A stretch of DNA of 64,000 bases from Casuarina equisetifolia. Taxonomy: Eukaryota > Streptophyta > Magnoliopsida > Fagales > Casuarinaceae. This document shows positions 11,947 to 23,800 of the stretch, piece after piece. The translations under genes and the position numbers were made by a program. The notes under the pieces are model-generated. The model was not told the origin of the DNA and ran no database searches. It saw only the letters and a list, made by a program, of their open reading frames with translations. The stretch lies in contig CM052362.1 in assembly GCA_028551475.1 (NCBI GenBank), positions 7,129,354 through 7,193,353 of the forward strand, read 5' to 3'. The stretch's first letter is position 1, and every line of letters begins with the position of its first letter.

Positions 11947-11953
11947 TATAAAA
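11947..11953 (+). promoter_or_regulatory. TATA box of the alkenal reductase pseudogene (copy 1)
   Basis: TATAAAA lies about 150 bases before the first recognisable reductase codons and is conserved at 47,297-47,303 in copy 2. It is inferred to be the original promoter. Confidence 0.45.
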
Positions 11954-12099
11954 ATCGACCTCCATGTACAGTTGTAATCATCGATTCAAATACAATTTTC
12001 TTTGTGTTCATCATTGCGTTTCTGTTTTATTTCCGGGTTCAAGTTTTTTTTTTTCCATTTTATCAAATAATTGTGTAGAATTACTGGCAATTTTGTCTT

Positions 12100-13091
12100 T
12101 AAAGTATGTCACTAGTTTTCCTGAGGAATCAGACATGTATGTGACCGCTAGCACCATCAAATTGAAGGTCCTCCAATGTTCCAACCCTATTCTGGTGAAG
12201 AACCTTTACTTGTCCTACGACCCCGTCATGCCGAATTAAAATGCCTGTACTAATTGGAAATAGGAATCCTTCGTTCTGATTGTAGAGTCAAGTTGTTCTC
12301 GACGATTTACGACCAAACCAATTTTAAAGTTTTCAAACATAGTAATTAAAGATTATCATATAGAGCTTTTGTTTTCAGAAAAAAGAAAAGAAAAGAAAAG
12401 AAATCTTACTGAAGGTTTTCAGAAGATCATCTTATTTACCTATGTAATCTCAATTAGTATTCTTCTTAGGGGCATCGGTCTTGCTTGAATAGAGCTAACC
12501 TGAAAATTCAACTGGCATATTTTTAGATTGGAAAATTAATAGGAGATCATTTTAAATGCCACATGCTTGCTCATTTAAATTGATATTACGTACCTTTATG
12601 AGCTTGCAAATGTGATCCTCTCCTACTGGAACTCACGGCCACTAACTAGGCACGGAGTGGCTAAAATGGTTGATTTTGGGCACCATAACTTTGACGCAGG
12701 TGACCTAGTTTGGGGTAGCACCGGATGGGCAGAGTACACCTTGTTCACCCGCAACGGAAAGCCTGCACAAAATTTAAAGCACTAATGTACCTCTTTCCAA
12801 TTACATTGGACTTCTTCGTACGTTATTTGCCAATTCTATCAAGCCTTGAATGATTTGAGGTTTGGAAGAAGACAATTATGACATGATCCGCATTGAGCCC
12901 CTCTAAAATAGTTCAGTAGTTGAATTTGGCACTCCTAGGCATCATGTTGGTTGAGACGAAGTTTGTACTCTTAGGAAAGGAGAATATGTGTTTGCTTCCG
13001 CTGCATATGGTACAGTTGGTCAGTTTGTCGGACTATTCACAAAAATGATGGATTGTTATATTTTAGGAAGTCGTGGAAATCAAGAAAATGT
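12100..13091 (+). pseudogene. NADP-dependent alkenal/double-bond reductase pseudogene, copy 1
   Basis: Three separated blocks match the medium-chain reductase family of plant 2-alkenal reductases (Arabidopsis At5g16970 type). Block 1 (12,100-12,235) gives Y-V-T-x-F-P-E-E-S-D-M-Y-V-T and L-V-K-N-L-Y-L-S-Y-D-P. Block 2 (12,652-12,780) gives G-V-A-K-M-V-D-F-G-H and G-D-L-V-W-G-S-T-G-W. Block 3 (about 12,960-13,091) gives K-G-E-Y-V-F-A-S-A-A-Y-G-T-V-G-Q, the start of the nucleotide-binding fold. The catalytic and C-terminal half is missing, and stops and frame changes interrupt the blocks. Intact enzymes are about 345 residues, cytosolic, and reduce reactive enals such as 4-hydroxynonenal. The same damage in copy 2 shows that it died before the duplication. 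Confidence 0.85.
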
Positions 13092-13954
13092 ATAACCCCA
13101 TTTGCATCTCTACTTTGTTTTCTAACCCTTCATTAATTTGAGTGTTCTATTTATATCTAATTCATAGCCCTTAAAAATATAACTTAATTTAGACTAATTT
13201 TAAGGGGTAAATAATTTTTATTAACATGATACACAATTCTAAAGAGGTAATAAATATTTTTAATATGGTATCAAAGCTCAAATTTGTAAAATAGTACATC
13301 TTAAAAGTAAATATAATATCTTTATCATTAATTGTAAATAATAGTGTGGAAGATGTTTTACATTCATAAATATTATTTATTTAAAAATGAAATATATGCT
13401 TTAAAAGAAGAAACAAGAAGAAGACTTTTCTTCTAACATTGTGGATCATTTCACATGCTCTTCTTTAGAGAAACCTAGGTAAAGATGGTCAAATATTGTT
13501 TTAAACCCTTGGTTTGGAATTTTGGTCCTTTTCTCCTCAAAACTCAAGGATAGAAGGATGAACCATTAGAAAAAATCTTATTTTTAAGTAAGACCATGAA
13601 ACGAGCTTTATGTGGGCAAACTCAATGATGCCTAACCTTAAGTTTGGATCATCCCGATTAAGCGTTAACCACATATTAGGAATCCATGAACTTCCTAATT
13701 ATTTAACACCAGATATGCATTGTCAAATTTAGATCATCCCAATCAAGTTCCACAAAATAGTGATTACAAAATTAGATTTGTAACTAATTTTTTAAATTTA
13801 TTATAATTCCTACTTCTACATATAACACTTACAAATTTGGATTTGTAACTAACTTTAAAAATTTAGTAATACTACTATTTTGGCACCTCTTAATATCTCA
13901 TAACGTTTCTTTAGTTTGCATTGTTGTGTCATCTACATTCTTGCCTAGAGAACC
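13092..13954. other. AT-rich intergenic region upstream of the S-protein homolog (copy 1)
   Basis: No gene was seen. This is AT-rich sequence conserved in copy 2, and it presumably includes the upstream control region of the secreted protein gene. Confidence 0.6.
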
Positions 13955-13962
13955 TTTATAAG
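13955..13962 (+). promoter_or_regulatory. Probable TATA box of the S-protein homolog (copy 1)
   Basis: TTTATAAG lies 84 bases before the start codon. The sequence and its spacing are kept in copy 2 (49,298-49,305). Confidence 0.45.
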
Positions 13963-14045
13963 GAGATTCCATTGAAACACGTTGTTTCATCCATGAACCC
14001 TTCCAATTTTACACCTTCAATGAACTAGAAAAGGAGGCTTCAGAT

Positions 14046-14486
14046 ATGCCATTTTTCTGCAAACCCAGCTCTTTCCTTTTAGCACTTCTTCTCTTCCTTC
14101 ATATTTCTGTGAAGTATGAAGCTTATAAACCAGTACATTTAACCATATGGAACAACGTGGAAAGCGGTCAGGACATCGAAATCAAATGTTGGTCGAATGA
14201 TGACGACTTGGACGCAATAATAGTTCCCAAGGGAGGCGATTATGGATTCAATTTCAAGCCAGCACTTATAGGCGCCACAGTGTTTGAATGCGGCGTGAAG
14301 TTTCCCATCCCCATCAATGCAACCCGTTGTTTCACTGCCTACAAACAAGACAGGGACCGCACAAAATGTGCCATTTGTAAGTGGAGCATAACAGAGCAAA
14401 AGCCGTGTATGATAAATTATGATAATAATGGAGCCTTTGATCTCTGCTATGGCTGGGACAATAATGTCTGCCCTAACTGGCAATAA
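14046..14486 (+). CDS. S-protein homolog (plant self-incompatibility S1 family), copy 1
   Basis: An intact single-exon frame of 146 residues, the usual size for this family. Residues 1-26 form a hydrophobic signal peptide with a likely cut after Y-E-A. The mature part follows the S1 pattern: V-H-L-T-I-W-N-N, K-C-W-S-N-D-D-D-L-D, G-G-D-Y-G-F-N-F, T-V-F-E-C, then C-F-T-A-Y-K-Q-D-R-D and C-A-I-C-K-W-S-I. Conserved cysteines suggest disulphides and secretion. The founding member is the poppy stigma self-incompatibility ligand; most homologs are small secreted proteins of unknown role. Poly(A) signals AATAAA lie at 14,553 and 14,585. The paralogue at 49,389-49,829 differs at 16 residues, while the signal peptide is identical. 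The start is the first ATG and is conserved in both copies. Confidence 0.93.
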   Translation: MPFFCKPSSFLLALLLFLHISVKYEAYKPVHLTIWNNVESGQDIEIKCWSNDDDLDAIIVPKGGDYGFNFKPALIGATVFECGVKFPIPINATRCFTAYKQDRDRTKCAICKWSITEQKPCMINYDNNGAFDLCYGWDNNVCPNWQ

Positions 14487-14590
14487 GCGTAACAACTTTC
14501 GAAATGTAGTATTTGGATATGTGCTTCTAGCTAAGTAATGCAGTGCACAAATAATAAAACAGGATTCGTCCTTGGTTGCACTCCAATAAA

Positions 14591-15324
14591 AGGATTTCCT
14601 TTTTTATCCTTTTCTTTTAGGTTTTTCATCTTGTACTATGTTCGGTTTCTTGAATGATTGATGAAAACTATTTTTGTATATGATTATTAACAAAGTCTAT
14701 TTCTTTTCTTATAGTTTATAATTTATATGAGAGAAAAATACCTCTACATATAAAGAATATAATAAATTAGTATATTATCAATATGATGTATACACCAATT
14801 TGAACAATGATATTTTGTTTTCGTGTGTCATTTATGCATTGTTAGTTTTGGCCTTTGTTCTATTTGTTAAGACACATAAATAATTAATGCAAGGTTAATT
14901 ATAGAAATTGAGAACATATAGTGAGTACTATACATGCTCTATACTCACAAATGCTTAGTTGTCCAAATCACACAAATATTTTGTATTTTCTTGCTAGCGG
15001 TAAAATGTTAGAAGATATTATTATGGTGACATTTGTATTATCTCTAGCCATCATCATTTTTCTTTGGTTTGAAATAAGATAAAGACAAAAAAAAAAGTTG
15101 CCTCATATAAAATTATGATAATAATATTGTTAATAACACCTACAAGGATTCAAAGTATATTCTAAGGACAAAATAATTATATTTTTTTCTAACAACCTTC
15201 AACTGAATCATTTAACATTTTTTTTATAATGACATTAATGACACCATACCTACATCAAACAGTTCACCTAAACCATAACCACAAATGACCCCTTAATGTT
15301 CTATTAGGAACACCAGATCACCTT
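14591..15324. other. AT-rich intergenic region (copy 1)
   Basis: Very AT-rich sequence between the S-protein homolog and the copia fossil. No gene or structured repeat was recognised. Confidence 0.6.
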
Positions 15325-16951
15325 TATGGTTGAAAGATTATGTATACCTTACCATTCATGTAGCAAAAACAGAATCATAGGCCTACCTTCTTTCTATCTA
15401 CATCTCATTTAACCATTTGCCATTGGATAACCAATATTTCATTGCATCTATATTTTTTGATATTGAGCCAATACATCACCATGAGGTGATTAGCAATCTT
15501 AAATGGCAAGAGGCCATACAACAAGAGATTAGGACATTTGAGGCAAACAACACATGGGAGCTAGTAAACCTTACTCAGGAAAGAAAAATCATTGGTTGCA
15601 AGTGGGTGTACAAGATCAAGTATAAAGTTGATGAATCAATAGAAAGATACAAGGCAAGATTGTTAGCAAAAGGATACAATAAAAAAGAATGAGTGGACTA
15701 TCATGAGATCTTTACTCTATTTGTGAAATACATCACAATTAGATGGGTACTTTCCTTGGTAGCTCAGTGAGACATTCATCAAATGACATAAACAATGCCT
15801 TCTTATAAAAAGATCTAGATGAAGAGGTTTACATGAAGCCTCCACCTAATGATTTGGCAAAGAATAGTGGGAAAGTTTGTAAATTAAAAAAGTCCATATA
15901 AGTTCATAAAGCCCTACTCATAGCTAGTTATCGAGACTCTATGCATGACACCTCGTTGTTTGTTCAACGAAGAGGTAACCTTATTATCATTCTCATAATT
16001 TATATTAATGATAAACTTATTACTAGCAATGACACTGAAAGGATACAAGAACTGAAGGCACACATACATTCTGTCTTTAATATTAAAGACTTAAGAGATC
16101 TCAAGTTTTTTCTTCGGATTGAAGTCCTTAAAGATGATAGAGGCATCCATTTAAGTCAATGCAAGTACATTATCAAGATGATAAATGAGATGGGACTAGG
16201 GGGTAGTAAACCAGTAGATAACCCTATGGATACTAACTTGTTATTGATTACTTTTAAACATGATTAAGGAGTAGAAGTTCCTCGAGATGATGATCTGCTT
16301 ATGAGTAAACCACTCAAGTATCAACTTATGGGAAAGTTGAACTATCTCATCGTCACCAGACTTGATATTTCTTATATCATGCTTAATTCCCAATTCATGC
16401 ATTCACCTAAGAAATCTCACTAGGAAGTAGCCATTAGATTAGTAAAGTATCTAAAGAGCTGCTCGAGCACAAGCTTATTCATCTATGCTTCTAAAGGTTA
16501 CAAGATAAGAGTATATTGTGATGTAGATTACACCACCTGCAAAGTCAAGACAAAATCAATCACTAGCTTATGTGCTATGCTTAGAAAGGCACTCATATCT
16601 TGGAAAAGCAAAAAACAGGCAATGGTATCTCTTTTTTCCACCGAAGCAAAGTATCGAGTCATGGCTTTCACATCATGTGAGATCATCTGATTGTTAGGTC
16701 TTTTGAGAAATTTAAGAATTGAAGTCCCATGACCAATGACTTTATATCGTGACAACAAAGCCATAATAAAGCTATCAGCAAATCCCATGCTACATCAACA
16801 TACTAAGCACATAAATGTTAATTGTTATTTTATCAGGGAAAAGATCAAGCATGGCCTCGTAAGAATTTGATTATAACCAAACCTTTATTAAGGGAAACCT
16901 TCAAGTCTTCAAGTAGCAAATTCTGTGTTACCATGCTAAATTTGAGGGGAA
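15325..16951 (+). mobile_element. Old Ty1/copia pol fossil (copy 1)
   Basis: Remnants of the 3' half of a Pseudoviridae (Ty1/copia) pol region. The start of the reverse transcriptase lies at 15,480-15,690, with the family sequence W-x-x-A-x-x-x-E and G-C-K-W-V-Y-K-I-K. Later RT parts lie at 15,940-16,265 and an RNase H region at 16,320-16,850. It ends in a polypurine-like tract just before 16,952. No gag or 5' LTR was seen. The same fossil lies in copy 2 (50,667-52,335), so it predates the duplication. It is broken, with something like ten or more lesions. The sequence to its right may be its 3' LTR. Confidence 0.85.
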
Positions 16952-17770
16952 TGACAAAGAAGCCTTGTAGTCACCATCGACGTCAAGACTGCACTGTATA
17001 ATGCCCACATCTCCTTAAGCCTTGCATGCACTCAGCCAGTAGTTTCGCAATGTCCGGCCAACACAAAGCCCTCATGCGAGGGTCAAACACGCAAGACAAC
17101 TAGTATTGAAAGTGCCGAGTATTGGCTGTATAATGGACTCCCACCAAATGTGTTGAGTATGGTTGCACTGTTCGCTGTGCAGTTTATGCGTGAAAAACGC
17201 ATAGCTAAACCATGGATTGAAGTGGAGATCACTGCAGGAAAGCATCTGTGTCCGACACCTCAGACAAAGAGAATGACCCAGCAACATCTCACACAAGTTG
17301 TCCCCATGCAACCACACCGAGCATACTATTCTCAACCAAAGTCCAAAGAATGTCCGTAGCCTAACACAGCGTGTTGTTACACCATTGGGACAGCTAAATC
17401 ATCATTCATGAAATACAAACATGTGATCAATGAGTTGGAGGACAACTCATATGAACGCCAACACGTCACCTGAATTACCCAGCCCCAGACAACAAGTCAT
17501 GTACCCTGGAAGTCCTAGCGTAAAGAATGGGGAAGGTAGGAAGAAAGCAAGAGGGAATGTGGACCGGGATACAAGCTTTACATGTCTATAGGGTCATCGT
17601 GTAAACTTCCAGGTAGTTTGCATGTAGATAATAAGCGATGCTCAAACGCCTATATAAAGGCGTGGCTTGCCTATAAGCAAGCCTCCTGCTCTGTAAAAGA
17701 AACCATCGTGTAACTCCTTTTATAACAGAAGCTTCCGCATTTTGCCAAATCTCTGTTTTCTTCTCTCTCA
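16952..17770 (+). repeat. Possible 3' LTR of the old copia element, now upstream of the transporter gene (copy 1)
   Basis: The region begins with TG right after the copia polypurine-like tract. It has a TATA box about 700 bases in, followed by a pyrimidine-rich end near CTCTCTCA at 17,770. That layout fits an LTR (U3, TATA, R-U5). No partner LTR is available for comparison, so the call and its right end are inference. It has no convincing coding capacity; the open frames at 17,072-17,335 and 17,150-17,359 are not gene-like. If correct, the transporter gene's core promoter is LTR-derived. Confidence 0.35.
17647..17683 (+). promoter_or_regulatory. TATA box within tandem inverted repeats, transporter promoter (copy 1)
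   Basis: TATATAAA (17,651-17,658) sits inside the palindrome-like CGCCTATATAAAGGCG. One base later comes a second, perfect inverted repeat, GGCTTGC-CTATAA-GCAAGCC (17,664-17,683). The pair lies 130-165 bases before the first ATG of the transporter pseudogene, so the second repeat falls near the expected transcription start. Both are fully conserved in copy 2 (57,933-57,969). Confidence 0.5.
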
Positions 17771-17811
17771 ACTGTTAATTAGATATTCGTTTTTGTTGTT
17801 TTATTGCTGCT

Positions 17812-20800
17812 ATGGCACTAAAGCAAGAAGAAGCAAAGCCTGCAGAGGAATCCAAGCCTTCGACTGCGATACAAATGGGTCTGTGAGCTCCTAGCACTGC
17901 TTCAACCCCTTCATGGTTCACGCCTAAAAGGTCCTTTCTGGTGCTTGGCGGAACGTTTGGTCTCTGAGAAAACGCAAAGAGACAGAATTTCGAGGGTTTA
18001 TTTTCGGTTCTTAAATTCTTTTTTGGGGTTTTGTAATGGGATTTGTGGGTGTTCAAAGTGTGGTTTTTTCTGTGTATGATTCCTGAGAGTGTGGGATGCG
18101 AAAATTCGAAGCTTACAGGGGTTGCATCAAAATCTACTCTTTTTAAACTTTGTTTGGCTGAGTTTTCGTCTATCTGGAAGCCAATGTATCTGCCGAAACT
18201 TCAAAATCGGAAACTTTGGTTATAATGTTGTAAAACTGCGATTGGTTGCTGAGAAAATGTGAGAGAGGAAAACGGGGTTAATTTATATATTAAATTTCAT
18301 ATGATTCCAAAAAGATGCTTCACTGAACCGTGGGCTGTACAATTATTTGGGTGGACAGAATTTTCTTACTTTGAACATTTTGAATCCGAAGTGCTGCGGA
18401 CTTGAGATTAAAATTTATAATTTTTTTTTTTTTTTTGGGTCTCGTATGATCTAAGTGGTCACTCTGTATTGATTAGAAATTGAAATTTTGTCTACATATT
18501 GATGCACGAGCTTCGCTGTGCATTTGTGCATATGCATTTTTTTTATTTATCTTTTAAAAGCTGATGTTGATTGGTTAGACTAATGTCGGCCAGATAAAGG
18601 AAGTAGATTGGTTACTCTGAGGATTCAGTTAGTTAGTGCTTGGATTAAAGGATGTTCTGTCGAACTATGGAATAGGGGATTTAAAGGACAACAACACTTC
18701 CTATTTACTTAATTGACTGCCTGACTGGTTGGCTGGCCTTGGGGGTGCTTTTAGGTAGTAGTGGCAGAATGCTGCTTCTTGTCTCAAAATTAAGAGGAAA
18801 TGGTGGTTTTCCAGGTTAGTAAAACGATCAAATCTAAACCTTGATATGTATTAGCAACCTGGCCTTTTATGCAGTAAAAATACCCATATTTCGTGTCTGA
18901 ATGAAAACTTACTAATTACTCTAGTAACGATGGACTTGGGTGGCAAAACTCTTCTGGTGCAGACTTTATCATCCCATCTAAAGATTCATATTTTTCATGT
19001 AGCTCATAATAGACTTATTTAAGTGCTTTTTGCAGGCTATACATTATCTTCTGCGTTATAAACTTGATAAATTATATGGATTGAGGAGCAATAGCAAGCA
19101 ATGGTGTGAATGGGGGCCAAGGAACTTGCACCAATAGTCGTAAATGCACAGCTGGTACCAAAACACAGTAAGATTAACTTGGGAATCATCGTCCAAGCCT
19201 TTGAATATAATCTTTCCTTTTTATCATTTGACTATGATGCCATTACTTCATTTCATTTTATTCTCCCCTACCCCTTTTTTGTGTGTGTTTGGTGGGGTTG
19301 AGTGATGGGGATACATTACTTTCATATTTTTCTTTTGTTTCCGTCATATTTTGTGTGCCCTAGATGGAAACAAACTTTCATATTCAGTGGTCAATAATGA
19401 AAAAGATATGTTCATAACTTTCCAAGAAACATAGAAAAAATGAAAATTTTGAGAAAATAACATATGTTGCCTAACTCTCTCCTTGTCATACTTGTGCACA
19501 TTTTTGTGGTCTGAAAATTACATCTGCTAACTGCAGCAACTAAGCGATTGAAGTTTAGTGGTGCCTGTGTGTGTCATATGCTGTTATATTTTTTGTATCC
19601 TTGTGTGGACATTTATGTATTTGATCAAGCAAAGAAGCGTGTGTACATACTTTTTTAAGAAGCTTAAATTGCTTTTGACTTAGTTTAGTTTCTTATTGCC
19701 TGTAGGGGAGATTTTAAATTGAGCAACTTTGAAATGGAGTTCTATCATCTGCTTTTATGATTGGACTTCTTGTGGCTTCCCCAGTATTTGCATCATTAGC
19801 AGAGAGGTAATAACCATATTCTGTTGCATAGGTTGCCATAAACCATGAAGACAGTGATGGCAGTGAGTACAAGGTTGTTAGCAGGGTTTATAAGGTCAGA
19901 TCAAGACCTTGTATCAACGGTAGATAGATTATTGTATGCAAGTAACCATCAATAATCAAACACAGGCAAGTGTTTGAAGAAACCCATATTTAGGGTGAAA
20001 CACGCATAAGTCCTTGAAAACAAAAATTAGCAGAGAGATTAGAAGTAACTCTGTTAGCCTATAACCTCTGAACTAATAATTTTGGGCTATGGTGAAACAA
20101 ACATGGACCAATTGTAATATCTTGGTTGCAAAATTAGTTTTCTTATATGGCGTGGCTGAAGTATACCAAATTTCTCATAACATTTGAAAACAGGATCAGA
20201 TGGAATTTGGGAACCTTGAATTCTATCTGCATTCAATTAGGACCAAGGAAAATGGCCATCCTTTGCTCCTCCCAAGCTCATTTACAGTTCAACCTAGAGT
20301 TTTGAGGCTTTTTCCGTTATCTTTTCTGTTGCTGAATTCATCCAGCAGTGAAGCAGTGGTTTGTATTATTTTTCGCTTCCTCAAAGAAATCAAGCGCAAC
20401 TTTTGGTCACTACAATATAGACAGTCATGTGTCCCTTCCATGACCTCCCTTGCCTATACAAATTGTCAGCTGCCTTTGGCTGTGATGTACTCAGGTCTAC
20501 TTCATTTTGTGTGCTTTTCCTCTTCTAGTTATGATTCTTATGCTTGGTGTTGGAGTTGTCTCTGGATTTTGCCTTTACATCTGCTTGAATTCTTGTTCTT
20601 ATAACATGTATTTTCAACAGAAAACAGCTTGGCTTGCAATATTCTACATGTGTATACCAACTGGATATGCACTTGGCTATTTTTATGGTGGATTGGTAAG
20701 TCTCTTTACTTGAACTACTGTATCATTGATGTTCGTGATGTTCCATTTGATCTCCTGATTATAAATTTAACTGTAAAATCGTAAGAAATATGGATGTGTA

Positions 20801-23800
20801 ACCATTTTATACCTGCTAGTCTAACTGAAATTCTGATTGCTGTTTCTCACTTGATCCCATCACCTTTATATTTCCTGCTCTGACCGTATTCAGCTCACCA
20901 TATTTCTTTTGTGGTCTGAATATATGCAGGTCGGAAGTCATTTCAGTTGGCATCTTGCATTCTGGGTGGAAGCAATTTTAATGTTTCCCTTTGCTGTTCT
21001 AGGCTTTGTGATGAACCCTCTTCAATTGAAAGGTGCATGTTTCTAATGTATTTACTTGTGATGCTGCAACCATTTATTTATGTTTCTAAGCAACTCGTGG
21101 ATGCAGGTTTCATCCCTGCTGGATCAAACAATGCACTGGCAATGGTAGAGACAGCTGCCTCTGGAGCTCAAGGTGTTGTGGCTTTTAATTATAACACAAC
21201 GGATTATTGAGTATCTGCTTATTTAATCTCTGTTAAATCCTTTGTTCACTATATGTAGAACATCATTCTGGTGATAACATTCCCAACAAGCCAATTTATA
21301 AGAAAAATGCATCAGCAAATAACTTTAACATTCTGATATGGTTATATACTTGCATAAATGCTTGAATTGAGGACTTGTTGAGAAGATGACACCTTAGTTT
21401 TAAGCACAAATCTAATTACTGGTTGCCTTGGTGAAATTTCTGTTTGTCTACATTCACCCGTCTTCATAGCTAAAAAATTCTGTTTTCTTTCAAAGTGAGT
21501 AACTTGAGGTGTTGATTCCCAGTAAATTATTGTATCTTAGTTATAGACTTGAAATAAAGGCTCTTGCTAAGGAAAGGAAGGATATCATGTAAAAAGATAC
21601 AATCTTTTGCTCCATTAGGTATCACAAAGTCTTACCACTATAATTTACATATAGGTTAAAGATATTTATTGCCTAGAAAATTTTAAAATCTAGCATTTTC
21701 ATACCATTAGCTAGTCTTCAGGTCAGTTCTTATGCAGAGTAGTTCTCCTTGTTAACTGTAATAATTTAATGTAGATTTCCAATGCATAGATACAGAGGTT
21801 GCAGTTGGCCATGGTGTAGCAGCATCCAGAAGATGGGAGTTTAGGGATAAGAGCTTATATAAAGCCGCCATGTGAGGACCATCATCCTTCAGTTCATAAT
21901 ACGTTATTTTTAACATGGTGTAGAGATCTTTTTACTACCTTTATATTGTATATACCACATGCTAATGCGTTCAAATATATAATTCCTTTTCTCAGATCTT
22001 ATTGGATGGCAGGGTGAACGTTGCAAGTCATATTTGGAACCAGTTTGTGAGGTTTACAAAGGATATCAAAGTGCTTTTGCGTGAGAAGATGTATGTTGTT
22101 AATGTTCTAGGTACTACCATCTTGTGCATAATGTACTATCTTTCATTGAATCTAGTGTCTTATCCTTACAAAGTAACCTTAAGAACTTCATCATTTTATT
22201 GGAATGTTTCTGAAGTTATAATTCTGTGAACATTTTGCCTACCTCATCTTTAATATAGTAATTCTTTTAAACCCTAAGGTTACATAGCATACAACTTCGT
22301 CATTGGTGCATACTTATATTGGGGATCTAAGGCTGGTAAAAATATCTATAATTTGGTGAGCTGTTATGTATGATATGTTATACACTATTCAAATTTCACG
22401 ATGTGACCTTTTCATTACATGTTTTATTTAGCTTCACATTATCTGCATATATAAGTTGTAATTAATAAAATGATGAGAATGTAGCGCCAAGATATGACTT
22501 GGTGATCTTGCTGACACATATGCAATTGATTTAGTCTGATGCAGATTTGATATCTGGAGGAATCACAATTGTTTGTGGAATATTTGGTACTTTAGCTGGG
22601 GGCTGTGTTCTTGATTTTATGAATAACACCATCTCCAATGCTTTCAAGGTGAGTTCTTTTGAATTTTTTGGTGGACATCGATACATCATTTCCTTCTTGG
22701 CATGTTGTGCCTAGGTGAGGGAGATAATCAATTATTTTTTGTGCTGCTAAGGTTTTATTAACTGTATCACCTCGTAGTCTGTCCAAATGGAATAAGTAGG
22801 ACTAGTATGTACTTCCTGTTGGTGATTTTTCAACTTTTGAAAGCATATATTATAAGCTTTAGGTACTCTAGCGCATAGGATGTTACCTTTAGTATAAACT
22901 GAGAAGAAGATTGAAGGGACTAACCTTTCTTTACTGTTTCATGCTTTAAAGCCAGAGACAGCTGTATAGAACATCAAATTGCTGTTCTTGAAAGCAGGGG
23001 CTAACATGTGTCCAAGTATAAATACATACGTTGGTGAAATAAGCATTTGAGGAGGCCCTGAGTCGGCATGCTGTTAGGTTGCTTACTAAACAGTGGGATG
23101 CTTCGTGAAATTGAGAAAACTTTCAGAATGATATGCTTGTACTTTGTTTCTGTATCAAAATGGCTCTTTACCATTCTAACACTTCCTTGCCTTCGTTGAA
23201 CATCATCATACCAAAACGTTTTCTTGTTGCCTCTGCCATGAAGCTTCTTATTTGGAAACTTTTGCACCTTCTTTCAATGCCAACTTTGTTGGGAGCAGTA
23301 TTTTGCTTCATTGCTTTTTGTTTCAAGAGCATGTATGCCTTCCTAGTTCTTGTTGCAGTTGGTGAACTACTTGTCTTTGCAGCTCAGGTGTTTTCCTCCT
23401 TGATGCAAATATAGTTTTCTCCTATTATTTGTTTGCCCCATTGAATTCGGCCATGCAGAATTGATTACAGAGTGAAATAAAATGTATATTATGTGTGATC
23501 ATGGTGGCTTGTTTGCTTATATGGTTTGATATTGGCCTTAGAGTTCTTGAACCTGGGATTCTTAAGCTAAATCCTCAAAATCTAAAACTTCCTTTTGTGA
23601 TGTTAAGTGAAGCTTTCCGTGTCTGTTAGAAATTGGAAGTTAGGATAACTGAGCTTTGGTCCGCCTACAATTGTTCAATGTTGTTACTCGCTGTCCTGCA
23701 AAGGGTGTTTGTAGATCCATCTTTGGATATTAAATTTTTATGAGTTTTAATGTGTCTTTTATACCTGTTGCACTAAATTATTTCATAGTATTGATTCTCC

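Noticed and set aside
11670-11951. 93-codon plus-strand frame, also at 47,020-47,301
   Set aside because: Lies across the promoter and TATA box of the reductase pseudogene and resembles no protein.
14139-14495. Minus-strand frame opposite the S-protein homolog (and 49,482-49,862)
   Set aside because: Antisense of a well supported gene.
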